Below, piece by piece: positions 16,394-25,067 of a stretch of 64,000 bases of DNA (position 1 is its first letter; each line of letters starts with the position of its first letter). The position numbers and the translations under genes were made by a program. The stretch covers positions 4,727,001-4,791,000 of the forward strand of contig NZ_ASHX02000001.1 of NCBI RefSeq assembly GCF_000478605.2. The letters are read 5' to 3'. Under the pieces are notes generated by a model. The model was not told the origin of the DNA and did no database searches. It saw only the letters and a list, made by a program, of their open reading frames with translations. The DNA is from Streptomyces thermolilacinus SPC6. GTDB taxonomy: Bacteria > Actinomycetota > Actinomycetes > Streptomycetales > Streptomycetaceae.

Positions 16394-17125
16394 ATGACCA
16401 CCGTGGTGACTTGGGCCGAGGCGTACGACTGTTACGGGGAGACCCGGCGCGTCCCGGAGCTGCTGGGGCGCGTGGGGCGGGAAGGCGGCGCCGATGCCTG
16501 GGAGGAGCTGTATCGGCGGTTGGTGCTGGAGTGCGACATGGTGTTCCCGGCGAGCTTCGCCGCGCTGCCGCGCCTCGTGCGGCTTGCCTCGCGGAGCGCG
16601 CTGCCGCGCGGGCTCGCCGGGGCCATCGTGCGGGGCGCCGCCGGGCCGCACGGCTGCGACGAGCTGTTCGCGCGCTGCTCCGGGGCGGTCGCCGAACTGG
16701 GTGAGGTGCTGGACCGGCACCTCGCGGCCCGGCCCGCCGACTACCTGCCGGCCTTTCTCGACCTGCTCGCCGTGCGGGGGGAGTACCACTGGAGCGCCGT
16801 CCTCGGGGACTTCTCCGACGACTTCTACGAGGTCGCCTGCCCTCACTGCGCCACGGACGTGACCATCGCCATCGGCGTCCACGGGCGGTACTCGGCGCTC
16901 CGGGACTGGCAACGGGGCGACGTGGACCGGCGCCCCCTCCGGCCGGCCGGCCCCGAGGGCCTCGCGGGCGCCGGGCGGTGGATGTACGCGACCGCCGTAC
17001 GGGACGGGCACGGCGCGCTCGCCGACGGGATCGTCCAGCTCTTCGGGCGGGCCGAGTGTCCCCGGTGCGCGAGTGTCTTCGGCGTCGCGGACGAGTACGC
17101 CGCCGCCCACCGCCCCGTCATGTGA
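16394..17125 (+). CDS. Hypothetical protein with two CxxC pairs
   Basis: A 243-residue soluble protein, mostly alpha-helical in the first 140 residues (HEAT-like Ala/Leu/Arg helices), then two CxxC pairs, CPHC (about residue 153) and CPRC (about 226), which together could form one zinc site. The start is ATG at 16394, with no clear ribosome binding site; a GTG four codons later is possible. The family is not recognised. It is convergent with the PhzF gene downstream, 12 bases apart. Confidence 0.65.
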   Translation: MTTVVTWAEAYDCYGETRRVPELLGRVGREGGADAWEELYRRLVLECDMVFPASFAALPRLVRLASRSALPRGLAGAIVRGAAGPHGCDELFARCSGAVAELGEVLDRHLAARPADYLPAFLDLLAVRGEYHWSAVLGDFSDDFYEVACPHCATDVTIAIGVHGRYSALRDWQRGDVDRRPLRPAGPEGLAGAGRWMYATAVRDGHGALADGIVQLFGRAECPRCASVFGVADEYAAAHRPVM

Positions 17126-17137
17126 ACGGCCGCCGCG

Positions 17138-18049
17138 CTACCGCATCCGCGCGCCCGTGCCCGAGACGCGTACGCGCGGGTCCGACGGGCGCAGCTCGAC
17201 CGTCAGTTCCGCCGGGCGGCCCATGTCCTCGCCCTGGTGCAGGGTGAGCACCGACGCCTCCGGGACCAGGCCCAGTTCGCGGGCGTACGCGCCGAAGGCC
17301 GCCGCCGCGGCGCCCGTCGCCGGGTCCTCCACCACCCCGCCCACCGGGAACGGGTCCCGGACGTGGAACACCGTGTCCGACGCCCGCCACACGAGCTGAA
17401 CGGTCGTCAGGTCAAGGCGCAGCATCAGCGACTTCAGCCGCTCGAAGTCGTACCGCAGGTCCGCAAGCCGCTCCCGCGACGCCGCCGCCAGCACCAGGTG
17501 CCGGGCGCCCGCGAACGCGACGCGCGGCGGCAGCGCCGGGTCCAGGTCGCCCGACGGCCAGTCCAGCGCGGCCAGCGCCTCCGCCACGTCCTCGGCGGCG
17601 GCCTCCTGGACGTACGGCTCCACGCTGGTCAGCGTCGCGCGCGGCGCCCCGTCCGCCACCGCCACCGACACCGGCACCGTGCCCGCCCGCGTCGCGAACA
17701 GCAGCTCGCCCGGCCCGGTCCGCTCGCCCAGCGCCACGGCCGCCGCGATCGTGGCGTGCCCGCAGAAGGGCACCTCCGCCACCGGGCTGAAGTACCGCAC
17801 CGTGAACGCCCGGCCCTCGCCGCCCAGGTCCTCGGGTGGGGCCGTCAGGAACGCGCTCTCGCTGTAGCCGACTTCCGCCGCGACCGCCAGCATCTCCGCG
17901 TCGCTCATCCCGGACGCGTCCAGGACGACCCCGGCCGGGTTCCCGCCCTCCGGGTCCGCCGAGAACGCGGTGTAGTGGAGGACCTCCGGGGCCGGGGGGT
18001 CCAGAGGGGCGGGGGAGTGGGGCTGCGGTGTGCGCTCGGTGTTCGTCAT
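17138..18049 (-). CDS. PhzF-family isomerase/epimerase-like protein
   Basis: A 303-residue protein of the diaminopimelate-epimerase-like PhzF fold, two similar halves. The catalytic Glu lies in GYSESAFL, and FCGHATIAAA and EDPATGAAAAAFG are the other signatures. PhzF itself isomerises a dihydro-hydroxyanthranilate in phenazine synthesis, but most homologues, as here with no other phenazine gene nearby, have unknown substrates. I chose the ATG at 18049; a GTG three codons upstream (18058) is also possible. A second, shorter PhzF homologue lies at 28705-29379. Confidence 0.88.
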   Translation of the reverse strand: MTNTERTPQPHSPAPLDPPAPEVLHYTAFSADPEGGNPAGVVLDASGMSDAEMLAVAAEVGYSESAFLTAPPEDLGGEGRAFTVRYFSPVAEVPFCGHATIAAAVALGERTGPGELLFATRAGTVPVSVAVADGAPRATLTSVEPYVQEAAAEDVAEALAALDWPSGDLDPALPPRVAFAGARHLVLAAASRERLADLRYDFERLKSLMLRLDLTTVQLVWRASDTVFHVRDPFPVGGVVEDPATGAAAAAFGAYARELGLVPEASVLTLHQGEDMGRPAELTVELRPSDPRVRVSGTGARMR

Positions 18050-18197
18050 GGGAGGCACAACCCCGGTGCGCCCGCCCCTTGTTCCCCCGTACCCCTGATG
18101 GCCGCACCCGTTCGCGCCTCACCCCGTAGCCCGCGCCCCCCGTGCGCACCCGCGCCCCCTCCGTACGGGCCCCCGCGCCCCCCGTACGGGCCCGCCC

Positions 18198-19007
18198 TCA
18201 CCCCCGCCCCAGGTACGGCATCCCCGTCGCCATCACCGTCACGAACGGGATGTTCGCCTCCAGCGGCAGCGACGCCATGTGGACCACCGTCCGCGCCACG
18301 TCCGCCGCGTCCATCACCGGCTCCGGGGCCAGCGTGCCGTTGGCTTGCAGGATGCCCTCCTCCATGCGGCGGGTCATCTCGGTCGCCGCGTTGCCGATGT
18401 CGATCTGCCCGCACGCGATGCCGTACGCGCGCCCGTCCAGCGCCAGGGACCTGGTCAGGCCCGTGATCGCGTGCTTCGTCGCCGTGTACGCCACCGAGTG
18501 CGGGCGCGGCACGTGCGCCGAGATCGAGCCGTTGTTGACGATCCGCCCGCCGCGCGGCGACTGCTCCTTCATCTGCCGGTACGCCGCCTGTGCGCACAGG
18601 AACGCCCCGGTCAGGTTGACGTCCACCACCTGCCGCCACGTCTCCGGGGCCAGGTCCTCGACGGGCGTGCCGCCCCCGGCGAACGAGCCCGCGTTGTTGA
18701 ACAGCAGGTCCAGCCGCCCGTACCGCTCCCGTACCGCCGCGAACAGCGCCGCCACCTCGTCCGGCGACGTCACGTCCGTCGGCACGCACAGCACCTCGCG
18801 AGCGGCACCGCCCGCCCCCGCCCCGGACGAAGCCCCCGACGCCGCCCCCGGCGACGCGCGGACCAGATCCGCCGTGCCCTCCAGGGCCTCCGCGCGCCGC
18901 CCCGCCAGGGCGAGCGACCAGCCCGCCTCCGCCAGCGCCACCGCCACACTCCGGCCGATCCCCGAACCGGCCCCGGTCACCACCGCGATCCTCCGCACAG
19001 CGTCCAT
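18198..19007 (-). CDS. Short-chain dehydrogenase/reductase
   Basis: A 269-residue classical SDR. The cofactor motif TGAGSGIG is at residues 11-18, NNAG near 100, the catalytic Ser in NNGSIS and the YTATK pair (Tyr-x-x-x-Lys) near 170. A low-complexity Ala/Gly/Ser insert (about 52-70) sits before the second strand and is unusual for the fold. Substrate unknown. Start ATG at 19007; a TACGCT hexamer 8 bases upstream suggests a leaderless transcript. Divergent from the PhoD gene, 96 bases apart. Confidence 0.9.
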   Translation of the reverse strand: MDAVRRIAVVTGAGSGIGRSVAVALAEAGWSLALAGRRAEALEGTADLVRASPGAASGASSGAGAGGAAREVLCVPTDVTSPDEVAALFAAVRERYGRLDLLFNNAGSFAGGGTPVEDLAPETWRQVVDVNLTGAFLCAQAAYRQMKEQSPRGGRIVNNGSISAHVPRPHSVAYTATKHAITGLTRSLALDGRAYGIACGQIDIGNAATEMTRRMEEGILQANGTLAPEPVMDAADVARTVVHMASLPLEANIPFVTVMATGMPYLGRG

Positions 19008-19015
19008 GGGCGCGC

Positions 19016-19021
19016 AGCGTA
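19016..19021 (-). promoter_or_regulatory. -10 hexamer TACGCT of the SDR gene
   Basis: On the minus strand TACGCT ends 8 bases before the ATG at 19007, which lacks a ribosome binding site. Confidence 0.4.
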
Positions 19022-19103
19022 CGGGACGGTCCGGCACCTGGACCTCACGCGCCCGCCATGCGGATGTTGTGTCCCGGACAATCCCACGCGGTGTACTTCC
19101 GCC

Positions 19104-20726
19104 ATGACGTCCGACACCTCCGAACTCCGCGCAGCGGCCCGCCACTTCGGCAGACGAGGCCTCCTCGGCACGGGCGCCGCCGCCGCGCTCGCCTTCGCCG
19201 TCGGCATCCCGGCCGCGGGCGCGGCCCAGGCCGCCGAGCTCGACGAACGCCGCGTCACCGAGGACCCCTTCACGCTCGGTGTGGCCTCCGGCGACCCGCA
19301 CGCCACGTCCGTCCTGCTGTGGACGCGCCTCGCGCCCCGCCCGTACGAGCCCGGCGGCGGCCTGCCCCCGGAGCGCGTCCCCGTCCACTGGGAGATCGCC
19401 CACGACGAGCGGTTCCGCCGCGTCGTCCGGCGCGGCCGCACCACCGCCCACCCCGAGTTCGACCACACCGTCCACGTCGAGGTCGCCCACCTCGATCCGG
19501 GCCGCGTCTACCACTACCGCTTCCGCACCGGCACCTGGACCAGCCCCACCGGCCGCACCCGCACCGCCCCGCACCCCGCGGCCCGCCCGGCCGAGCTGCG
19601 CATCGCCGCCGCGTCCTGCCAGGCGTACCACGACGGGTACTTCACCGCGTATCGCCACATCGCCGACGAGCCCGACCTCGCCGCCGTCGTCCACCTCGGC
19701 GACTACCTGTACGAGTACGCCGTCAACGCCACCGGCGGCGCCCGCGCCTACACCGACCGCCGCCTGCCCGCCCACTTCAACCGCGAGACGGTCACGCTGG
19801 AGGACTACCGCCTCCGCTACGCGCTCTACAAGACCGACCCGGACCTGCGTGCCGCGCACGCCGCGCACCCGTTCGTCGTCACCTGGGACGACCACGAGAC
19901 GGAGAACAACTACGCGGGCGGCATCCCCGAGAACGGCGTGCCGCCCGAGGAGTTCCTGCTGCGCCGCGCCGCCGCGTACCGCGCGTACTGGGAGAACCAG
20001 CCGCTCCGGCTGCCCCAGCGGCCCACCGGCCCCGACATGCGGGTCCACCGGCGGCTGAGGTTCGGGAAGCTCGCCCAGTTCGACGTGCTCGACACCCGCC
20101 AGTACCGCTCCGACCAGGCGTACGGCGACGGCTGGCGCGTACCCGGACCGGACTCCGCGGACCCGTCGCGCACCATGCTCGGCGCCGAGCAGGAGCGCTG
20201 GCTCCTCGACGGCTGGCGCGCGTCGGACGCCCTGTGGAACGTCGTCCCGCAGCAGGTCGTCCTCGCCCAGCGGCGCAACGTGCCCCGCCCGGACTTCAAG
20301 GTCTCCATGGACGCCTGGGACGGCTACCCCGCCGCCCGCGCCCGCTTCCTCGACGGGGCGGCGGCAGCCGGGGTGGAGAACCTGGTCGTGCTCACCGGAG
20401 ACGTCCACGTCGGGTACGCCCTCGACCTGAAGGCCGACTTCGACGACCCCTCCTCGCGGACGATCGGCACCGAACTCGTCGCCACCTCCATCAGCAGCGG
20501 CAAGGACGGTGCCGACCGGCCCGCCAACTGGACCGACCTGACCACCGCCAACCCGCACATGCGCTACTACAACGGGCGGCGCGGCTACCTCCGCGTCACC
20601 TTCGACGAGCGTCAGGCCCGCGCCGACTACCGGACCGTGAGCGCGGTCACCACCCCCGGCGCGCCCGTCACCACGGCCGCGTCCTTCGTCACGGAGGCGG
20701 GCGCCCCCGGCCTCCGGGAGGCGTAA
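19104..20726 (+). CDS. PhoD-family alkaline phosphatase, Tat-exported
   Basis: A 540-residue secreted phosphodiesterase/phosphomonoesterase. The N-terminus has a twin-arginine signal (HFGRRGLLGTG, Arg17-Arg18) and an Ala-rich h-region ending near AQA. Then come an N-terminal beta domain (FTLGVASGDPHATSVLLWTRL) and the metallophosphatase core: SCQAYHDGYF, HLGDYLYEY, TWDDHETENN and LTGDVHVGY, which supply the iron/calcium ligands of PhoD. It releases phosphate from extracellular esters. I could not see a convincing PHO box in the 96-base upstream gap. The start is ATG at 19104. A tandem repeat follows its stop. Confidence 0.93.
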   Translation: MTSDTSELRAAARHFGRRGLLGTGAAAALAFAVGIPAAGAAQAAELDERRVTEDPFTLGVASGDPHATSVLLWTRLAPRPYEPGGGLPPERVPVHWEIAHDERFRRVVRRGRTTAHPEFDHTVHVEVAHLDPGRVYHYRFRTGTWTSPTGRTRTAPHPAARPAELRIAAASCQAYHDGYFTAYRHIADEPDLAAVVHLGDYLYEYAVNATGGARAYTDRRLPAHFNRETVTLEDYRLRYALYKTDPDLRAAHAAHPFVVTWDDHETENNYAGGIPENGVPPEEFLLRRAAAYRAYWENQPLRLPQRPTGPDMRVHRRLRFGKLAQFDVLDTRQYRSDQAYGDGWRVPGPDSADPSRTMLGAEQERWLLDGWRASDALWNVVPQQVVLAQRRNVPRPDFKVSMDAWDGYPAARARFLDGAAAAGVENLVVLTGDVHVGYALDLKADFDDPSSRTIGTELVATSISSGKDGADRPANWTDLTTANPHMRYYNGRRGYLRVTFDERQARADYRTVSAVTTPGAPVTTAASFVTEAGAPGLREA

Positions 20727-20821
20727 CCCCGTCCGGCCGGGCGCCCGCCTCACCCCGTCCGGCCGGGCGCCCGCCTCACCCCGTCCGGCCGGGCGCCCGC
20801 CTCACCCCGGGCGCCCGCCTC
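20726..20821. repeat. 26-base tandem repeat, three copies plus a deleted copy
   Basis: The unit ACCCCGTCCGGCCGGGCGCC followed by CGCCTC occurs at 20726, 20752 and 20778, then an 18-base version lacking the GTCCGGCC part. Similar GGGCGCCCGGCACCCGCC units continue to about 20870. Each unit contains palindromic GGGCGCCC. It starts within the PhoD stop codon region. Confidence 0.9.
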
Positions 20822-20891
20822 ACACGCGGGCGCCCGGCACCCGCCTCAGCGCGGGGCGCCCGGCACCCGCCGAGCCGCCTTGTTCGATTGA

Positions 20892-20901
20892 GGTTTAAAC
20901 C
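20892..20901. promoter_or_regulatory. AT-rich palindrome GGTTTAAACC upstream of the Bcr-type exporter
   Basis: A perfect 10-base palindrome, 52 bases before the start, in a local AT-rich island (TTGTTCGATTGAGGTTTAAA). Candidate operator or part of the promoter; no consensus regulator recognised. Confidence 0.35.
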
Positions 20902-20952
20902 ATCCGGGTGGAGCTGCGACCATAGGGGGCGCCACTCAGGACAGGAGACGAC

Positions 20953-22311
20953 ATGCCGGAGAGCGGCCCGACCACCCAGGGGCAGACCACCCACGGACCC
21001 ATACCCACCCCCCGCGCCGAGACCGCGAACCCGGCCGCCCCGCCGCCCACCGCCGCGCCACCCAAGGCACCGCCGACCACCGCGCGCCGCGTGGGCCTGC
21101 TCGTCACCCTGGTCCTCGGCGGGCTCACCGCGCTGCCGCCGCTCTCCATGGACATGTACCTCCCCGCCCTCCCGGAGGTCACCCAGTCCCTGCGCTCCCC
21201 GGCCGCGACCGTGCAGCTCACCCTCACCGCCTGCCTCGCCGGCATGGCGCTCGGGCAGCTCGTCGTCGGGCCCATGAGCGACAAGTGGGGGCGCCGCCGC
21301 CCGCTCCTCATCGGCATGGTCGTGTACGTCATCGCCACGGCCGCCTGCGCCCTCGCGCCGAACGTCGGGCTGCTCGTCTCGTTCCGGCTGCTCCAGGGCC
21401 TGGCGGGCGCGGCGGGCATCGTCATCGCCCGCGCCGTCGTCCGCGACCTGTACGACGGCGTGGAGATGGCCCGGTTCTTCTCCACCCTCATGCTGATCTC
21501 CGGCGTCGCCCCGGTCGTCGCCCCGCTCATCGGCGCGCAGATCCTGCGGATCACGGACTGGCGGGGCGTCTTCCACGTCCTGACCGTCGTCGGCGTCCTG
21601 CTCACCCTCGTCGTGTGGAAGTGGCTCCACGAGACGCTGCCGCCCGCCCGGCGGCACGACGGCGGCGTGGGCTCCGCCCTGCGCACCATGCGCGGACTGC
21701 TCGCCGACCGCGTGTTCACCGGCTACATGCTGTCCGGCGGCTTCGCCTTCGCCGCCCTCTTCGCGTACATCAGCGCCTCGCCGTTCGTCGTTCAGGAGAT
21801 CTACGGGGCGTCGCCGCAGACGTTCAGCCTCCTCTTCGGGATCAACTCCGTCGGGCTCGTCGCCGTCGGCCAGATCAACGGCAAGCTGCTCGTCGGCCGC
21901 GTCAGCCTCGACAAAGCCCTCGCCACCGGCCTCGCCGTGATCACCCTGGCCGCCGCCGCGCTGCTGGTGATGACCAGCGGCGCCCTGGGCGACGTCGGCC
22001 TCGTCCCCATCGCGGCCGGGCTGTTCGTCCTCATGTCGGCGATGGGCCTCGCCATGCCCAACACGAACGCGCAGGCCCTGATGCGCACCCCGCACGCCGC
22101 CGGGTCCGCGTCCGCGCTGCTCGGCACCTGCTCGTTCCTGGTCGGCGCGATCGCCTCGCCGCTCGTGGGCATCGCCGGGGAGCACACGGCCGTACCGATG
22201 GCCGTCGTCCAGCTCGTGTGCGCGCTCGCCGCCGTCGCCTGCTTCCTCGGGCTGTGCCGCCCCTGGCAGCGGACCGGCACCCCCGCGGGCCCGCCTACCA
22301 TGGGCCGGTGA
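20953..22311 (+). CDS. Bcr/CflA-type MFS multidrug exporter
   Basis: A 452-residue, 12-helix exporter of the DHA1 Bcr/CflA group. After a 45-residue Pro/Ala-rich cytosolic tail comes the family sequence MDMYLPALPEVT (first helix end), the GQLVVGPMSDKWGRRRPLL motif A, and RLLQGLAGAAGIVIARAVVRDLYDG (motif C region). Bcr homologues export bicyclomycin, sulfonamides or amino acids such as cysteine. Start ATG at 20953 has GGAG 7 bases upstream. Its stop overlaps the start of the methyltransferase gene (GTGA). Confidence 0.92.
   Translation: MPESGPTTQGQTTHGPIPTPRAETANPAAPPPTAAPPKAPPTTARRVGLLVTLVLGGLTALPPLSMDMYLPALPEVTQSLRSPAATVQLTLTACLAGMALGQLVVGPMSDKWGRRRPLLIGMVVYVIATAACALAPNVGLLVSFRLLQGLAGAAGIVIARAVVRDLYDGVEMARFFSTLMLISGVAPVVAPLIGAQILRITDWRGVFHVLTVVGVLLTLVVWKWLHETLPPARRHDGGVGSALRTMRGLLADRVFTGYMLSGGFAFAALFAYISASPFVVQEIYGASPQTFSLLFGINSVGLVAVGQINGKLLVGRVSLDKALATGLAVITLAAAALLVMTSGALGDVGLVPIAAGLFVLMSAMGLAMPNTNAQALMRTPHAAGSASALLGTCSFLVGAIASPLVGIAGEHTAVPMAVVQLVCALAAVACFLGLCRPWQRTGTPAGPPTMGR
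22296..22301 (+). promoter_or_regulatory. -10 hexamer TACCAT inside the end of the exporter gene
   Basis: TACCAT ends 6 bases before the GTG at 22308, so the methyltransferase gene could also be transcribed separately as a leaderless message. Confidence 0.35.
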
Positions 22312-23312
22312 ACGCGACCCTCCCGACCTCGGACGCCCTGCGCGCCGCCCTCGCCGGGCTGCTCGACGGGCTGCCGCCCACCAAGGCGGCGCAGGCCGTC
22401 GACCGGCTCATCGCGAGCTACCGCGGCACCACCCCCACCGACGCGCCCGTCCTGCGGGACCGCGCCGACGTCGCCGCGTACGCCGCGTACCGGATGCCCG
22501 CCACCTTCGAGGCGGTACGGTCCGCGCTGGCCGCCCTGCGCGCCGCCGCGCCCGACTGGCGGCCCGCCACCCACACCGACGTCGGCGGCGGCACGGGCGC
22601 GGCGAGCTGGGCGGTCGCCGAGGCGTGGGAGGACGACGAGGACGACCGGGCGCCCCGCACCACCGTCCTCGACTGGGCCGAGCCCGCCCTCGCCCTCGGC
22701 CGGGAGCTGGCCGCCGCGTCCGGCGTCCCCGGACTGCGCGCCGCCGAGTGGCGCCGCGCCCGCATCGGCGGGGCGCTGACGCTCGACCCGGTGGACCTCG
22801 TGACCGTCTCGTACGTGCTCAAGGAGCTGACCGGCACCGACCGGGACGCGCTCGTCGCCGAGGCCGCCCGCGCCGCGCGGGCCGTGGTGATCGTCGAGCC
22901 GGGCACCCCCGACGGGTACGAGCGGATCACCGCCGCCCGCGACCAGCTCGTCGCGGCCGGCCTGCGCGTCGCGGCGCCCTGCCCGCACAGCGCGGCCTGC
23001 CCGATCGTGCCGGGCAGCGACTGGTGCCACTTCTCGGCCCGCGTCAGCCGCTCGTCGCTGCACCGCCAGGTGAAGGGCGGCTCGCTGGCGTACGAGGACG
23101 AGAAGTTCGCGTACGTCGCCGCGGTCCGCTTCCCCGTGGAGCCCGCCGCCGCGCGGGTGGTGCGCAGGCCGCAGATCCGCAAGGGGCAGGTCCTGCTCGA
23201 CCTGTGCACCGAGGCGGACGGCCTGCGCCGCGACACGGTCACCAAACGGCACGGCGCGCTCTACAAGGAGGCCCGGGACGCCGAGTGGGGAGACCCCTGG
23301 GACGGTTCCTGA
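22308..23312 (+). CDS. Rsm22-like small-ribosomal-subunit methyltransferase
   Basis: A 334-residue SAM-dependent methyltransferase of the mitochondrial Rsm22 family. The SAM loop is DVGGGTGAASWAV (about residues 88-100), then VLDWAEPALALG, LVTVSYVLKELT and VVIVEPGTPDGYERI. The four-Cys segment with CPHSAAC, CPIV and DWCHF (about 224-243) matches the iron-sulphur or zinc site reported for Rsm22. The Lys-rich YEDEKFAYVAAVR follows. The yeast and mitochondrial members are needed for small-subunit assembly; bacterial roles are little studied. Start GTG overlaps the exporter stop by four bases. Confidence 0.88.
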   Translation: MNATLPTSDALRAALAGLLDGLPPTKAAQAVDRLIASYRGTTPTDAPVLRDRADVAAYAAYRMPATFEAVRSALAALRAAAPDWRPATHTDVGGGTGAASWAVAEAWEDDEDDRAPRTTVLDWAEPALALGRELAAASGVPGLRAAEWRRARIGGALTLDPVDLVTVSYVLKELTGTDRDALVAEAARAARAVVIVEPGTPDGYERITAARDQLVAAGLRVAAPCPHSAACPIVPGSDWCHFSARVSRSSLHRQVKGGSLAYEDEKFAYVAAVRFPVEPAAARVVRRPQIRKGQVLLDLCTEADGLRRDTVTKRHGALYKEARDAEWGDPWDGS

Positions 23313-23318
23313 CGGGAG

Positions 23319-23352
23319 CGGGGCGGGCGGTCGTACGAACCCGCCCGCCCCG
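23319..23352. terminator. Bidirectional terminator hairpin between convergent genes
   Basis: Stem CGGGGCGGGCGG (23319-23330) with CCGCCCGCCCCG (23341-23352) and a 10-base loop containing TCGTACGA, between the methyltransferase and DDAH stops. Confidence 0.8.
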
Positions 23353-23358
23353 CCGCCG

Positions 23359-24195
23359 TCAGCCCGCCGCGCCCGGCGGCGTGCCCCGCAGCTCCTGGGT
23401 GCAGCACTTGACGCTGCCGCCGCCCTTGAGCAGCTCGCCCAGGTCCATCCCGATCGGCTCGAAGCCGCGCTTGCGCAGCGGCGTGAACAGCCCCACCGCG
23501 GTTTGCGGCAACAGCACGTGCCGCCCGTCGCTCACGGCGTTCAGGCCCAGGGCCGCCGCGTCCGCCTCCCCGGCGATCAGCGCGTCCGGGAACAGCCGCT
23601 CCAGCACCCGCCTGCTGCCCGGCGAGAACGCGCCCGGGTAGTACATGATCTCGTCGGCCGCCTCGTCCAGGACGCACAGCGCCGTGTCCAGGTGGTAGTA
23701 GCGCGGGTCCACCAGGTCCAGGCCGATCACCGGCCGCCCGAAGAACTCCTGGGCCTCGTCGCCCGCCAGGGACGTCGAGCGGAAGCCCCGCCCGGCCAGC
23801 AGGTACGAGGCCGTGACGGCGAAGTCGCCCTCGCCCTCGTTGACGTGCTCCGGCTCGTGGACGTCCGTGTAGCCGTGCGCGCGGAACCAGGCGCGGTGCG
23901 CCTCCGCCTCGGCCGTCCGCTCCGGGTACAGGAAGCGGGCGCCCAGCACCCGGCCGTCCACCACGGTGGCGCCGTTGGCGGCGAACACCATGTCGGGCAG
24001 ACCGGCGCGCGGTTCCAGCAGCTCGACCGTGTGGCCGAGGGCCCGGTAGCGGTCCCGCAGGTCCTCCCACTGGGCGAGGGCGAGCGGGAGATCGACCGGT
24101 TTCGCCGGGTCCATCCACGGGTTGATGGAGTACGTCACCCTGAAGTGCGTGGGTGGGCACATCAGGTAGCGGCGGGGTGAAGCGTCACGAGGCAA
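23359..24195 (-). CDS. Dimethylarginine dimethylaminohydrolase (DDAH) family
   Basis: A 278-residue guanidino-group hydrolase, releasing citrulline and dimethylamine from methylated arginines; some family members in actinobacteria act on arginine or related compounds. The opening CPPTHFRVTYSINPWMDP, the EGDFAVTASYLLAG segment, RYYHLDTALC (catalytic His about residue 160) and GGGSVKCCTQEL (catalytic Cys 264 or 265) are all present. The start is TTG at 24195: GAGGAG lies 6 bases upstream, whereas no ATG or GTG before the conserved RRYLMCPPTH has a binding site. Divergent from a TetR gene, 175 bases apart, which may regulate it. Confidence 0.9.
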   Translation of the reverse strand: MPRDASPRRYLMCPPTHFRVTYSINPWMDPAKPVDLPLALAQWEDLRDRYRALGHTVELLEPRAGLPDMVFAANGATVVDGRVLGARFLYPERTAEAEAHRAWFRAHGYTDVHEPEHVNEGEGDFAVTASYLLAGRGFRSTSLAGDEAQEFFGRPVIGLDLVDPRYYHLDTALCVLDEAADEIMYYPGAFSPGSRRVLERLFPDALIAGEADAAALGLNAVSDGRHVLLPQTAVGLFTPLRKRGFEPIGMDLGELLKGGGSVKCCTQELRGTPPGAAG

Positions 24196-24358
24196 CGAAG
24201 GCTCCTCACGAACGACCGGTGCACGCGGGCTCGCGTGCACCGCCATGGTGCGCCGTGACACGCCCTTCGCGCATCGGACCGTACGGGTGGTTGGCCGGAG
24301 GTTCACCGGAGCGACCCGAGACGAGACGTATCGGTCCGCCCGCCCGGTGCGCCCTTGG

Positions 24359-24364
24359 TAGATT
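24359..24364 (+). promoter_or_regulatory. -10 hexamer TAGATT, leaderless start of the TetR gene
   Basis: TAGATT ends 6 bases before the ATG at 24371; no ribosome binding site is present. Confidence 0.5.
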
Positions 24365-24370
24365 GCCGCC

Positions 24371-25033
24371 ATGCCCGAGCCCCAGGCGGCGTCCCCCCGG
24401 ACGCCCGACGCGACGCGCCGCAGCGAACGCTCCCGCCGCGCCATCTACGACGCCGCCCTCGCCCTCGTCACCGAGGTCGGGTACGCCAGGACGACCGTCG
24501 AGGGCATCGCCTCCCGGGCCGGGGTGGGCAAGCAGACGATCTACCGCTGGTGGCCGTCCAAGTCCGCCGTCCTCCTCGACGCGTACCTGGACCTCGCCGG
24601 ACAGGCCGCCGCAGAGGCACAGGACGGGCAGGACGGGGCGGAGGCCGCCGGTCTCCCCGACACGGGCGACCTCGCCGCCGACCTCAGGGCCGTGCTGCGC
24701 GCCACCGTCGACGAGCTCAACGACCCCCGCTTCGAGGCACCCACCCGCGCCCTCACCGCCGAGGGCGTCGTCGATGGGGAGCTCGGCGCCCGGTTCGTGG
24801 AGCGGCTCCTCGAACCCCAGCTCCAGCTGTACGTGGACCGGCTCACCGCCGCCCGCGAGGCCGGCCAGGTACGGGACGGCGTGGACCCGCGCGTCGCCGT
24901 GGAACTGCTCGTCGGCCCGCTCACCCACCGCTGGCTGCTGCGCACCCGCCCGCTCACCCACGCCTACGCCGACGAACTGGTCGAGTACGCCCTCCACGGC
25001 ATCGCCCCGCGCCAGGCCGTGGAGGGCGCATAG
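24371..25033 (+). CDS. TetR/AcrR-family transcriptional regulator
   Basis: A 220-residue repressor. The DNA-binding domain is clear: RRAIYDAALALVTEVGYARTT (about 22-42) then the helix-turn-helix VEGIASRAGVGKQTIYRWW (43-61). The ligand domain is all-helical, with a C-terminal TetR_C_33-like segment VELLVGPLTHRWLL. It is divergent from the DDAH gene and its likely operator region is the 175 bases between them, although I see no clear palindrome there. Probably leaderless (TAGATT 6 bases upstream). Confidence 0.9.
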   Translation: MPEPQAASPRTPDATRRSERSRRAIYDAALALVTEVGYARTTVEGIASRAGVGKQTIYRWWPSKSAVLLDAYLDLAGQAAAEAQDGQDGAEAAGLPDTGDLAADLRAVLRATVDELNDPRFEAPTRALTAEGVVDGELGARFVERLLEPQLQLYVDRLTAAREAGQVRDGVDPRVAVELLVGPLTHRWLLRTRPLTHAYADELVEYALHGIAPRQAVEGA

Positions 25034-25067
25034 GGCCGGATCGCCCGGCAACGCGCCGCAGGCCCCG

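Noticed and set aside
19008..20753. Minus-strand frame upstream of the SDR gene, opposite phoD
   Set aside because: It is an antisense shadow of the phoD gene; the SDR fold starts at 19007.
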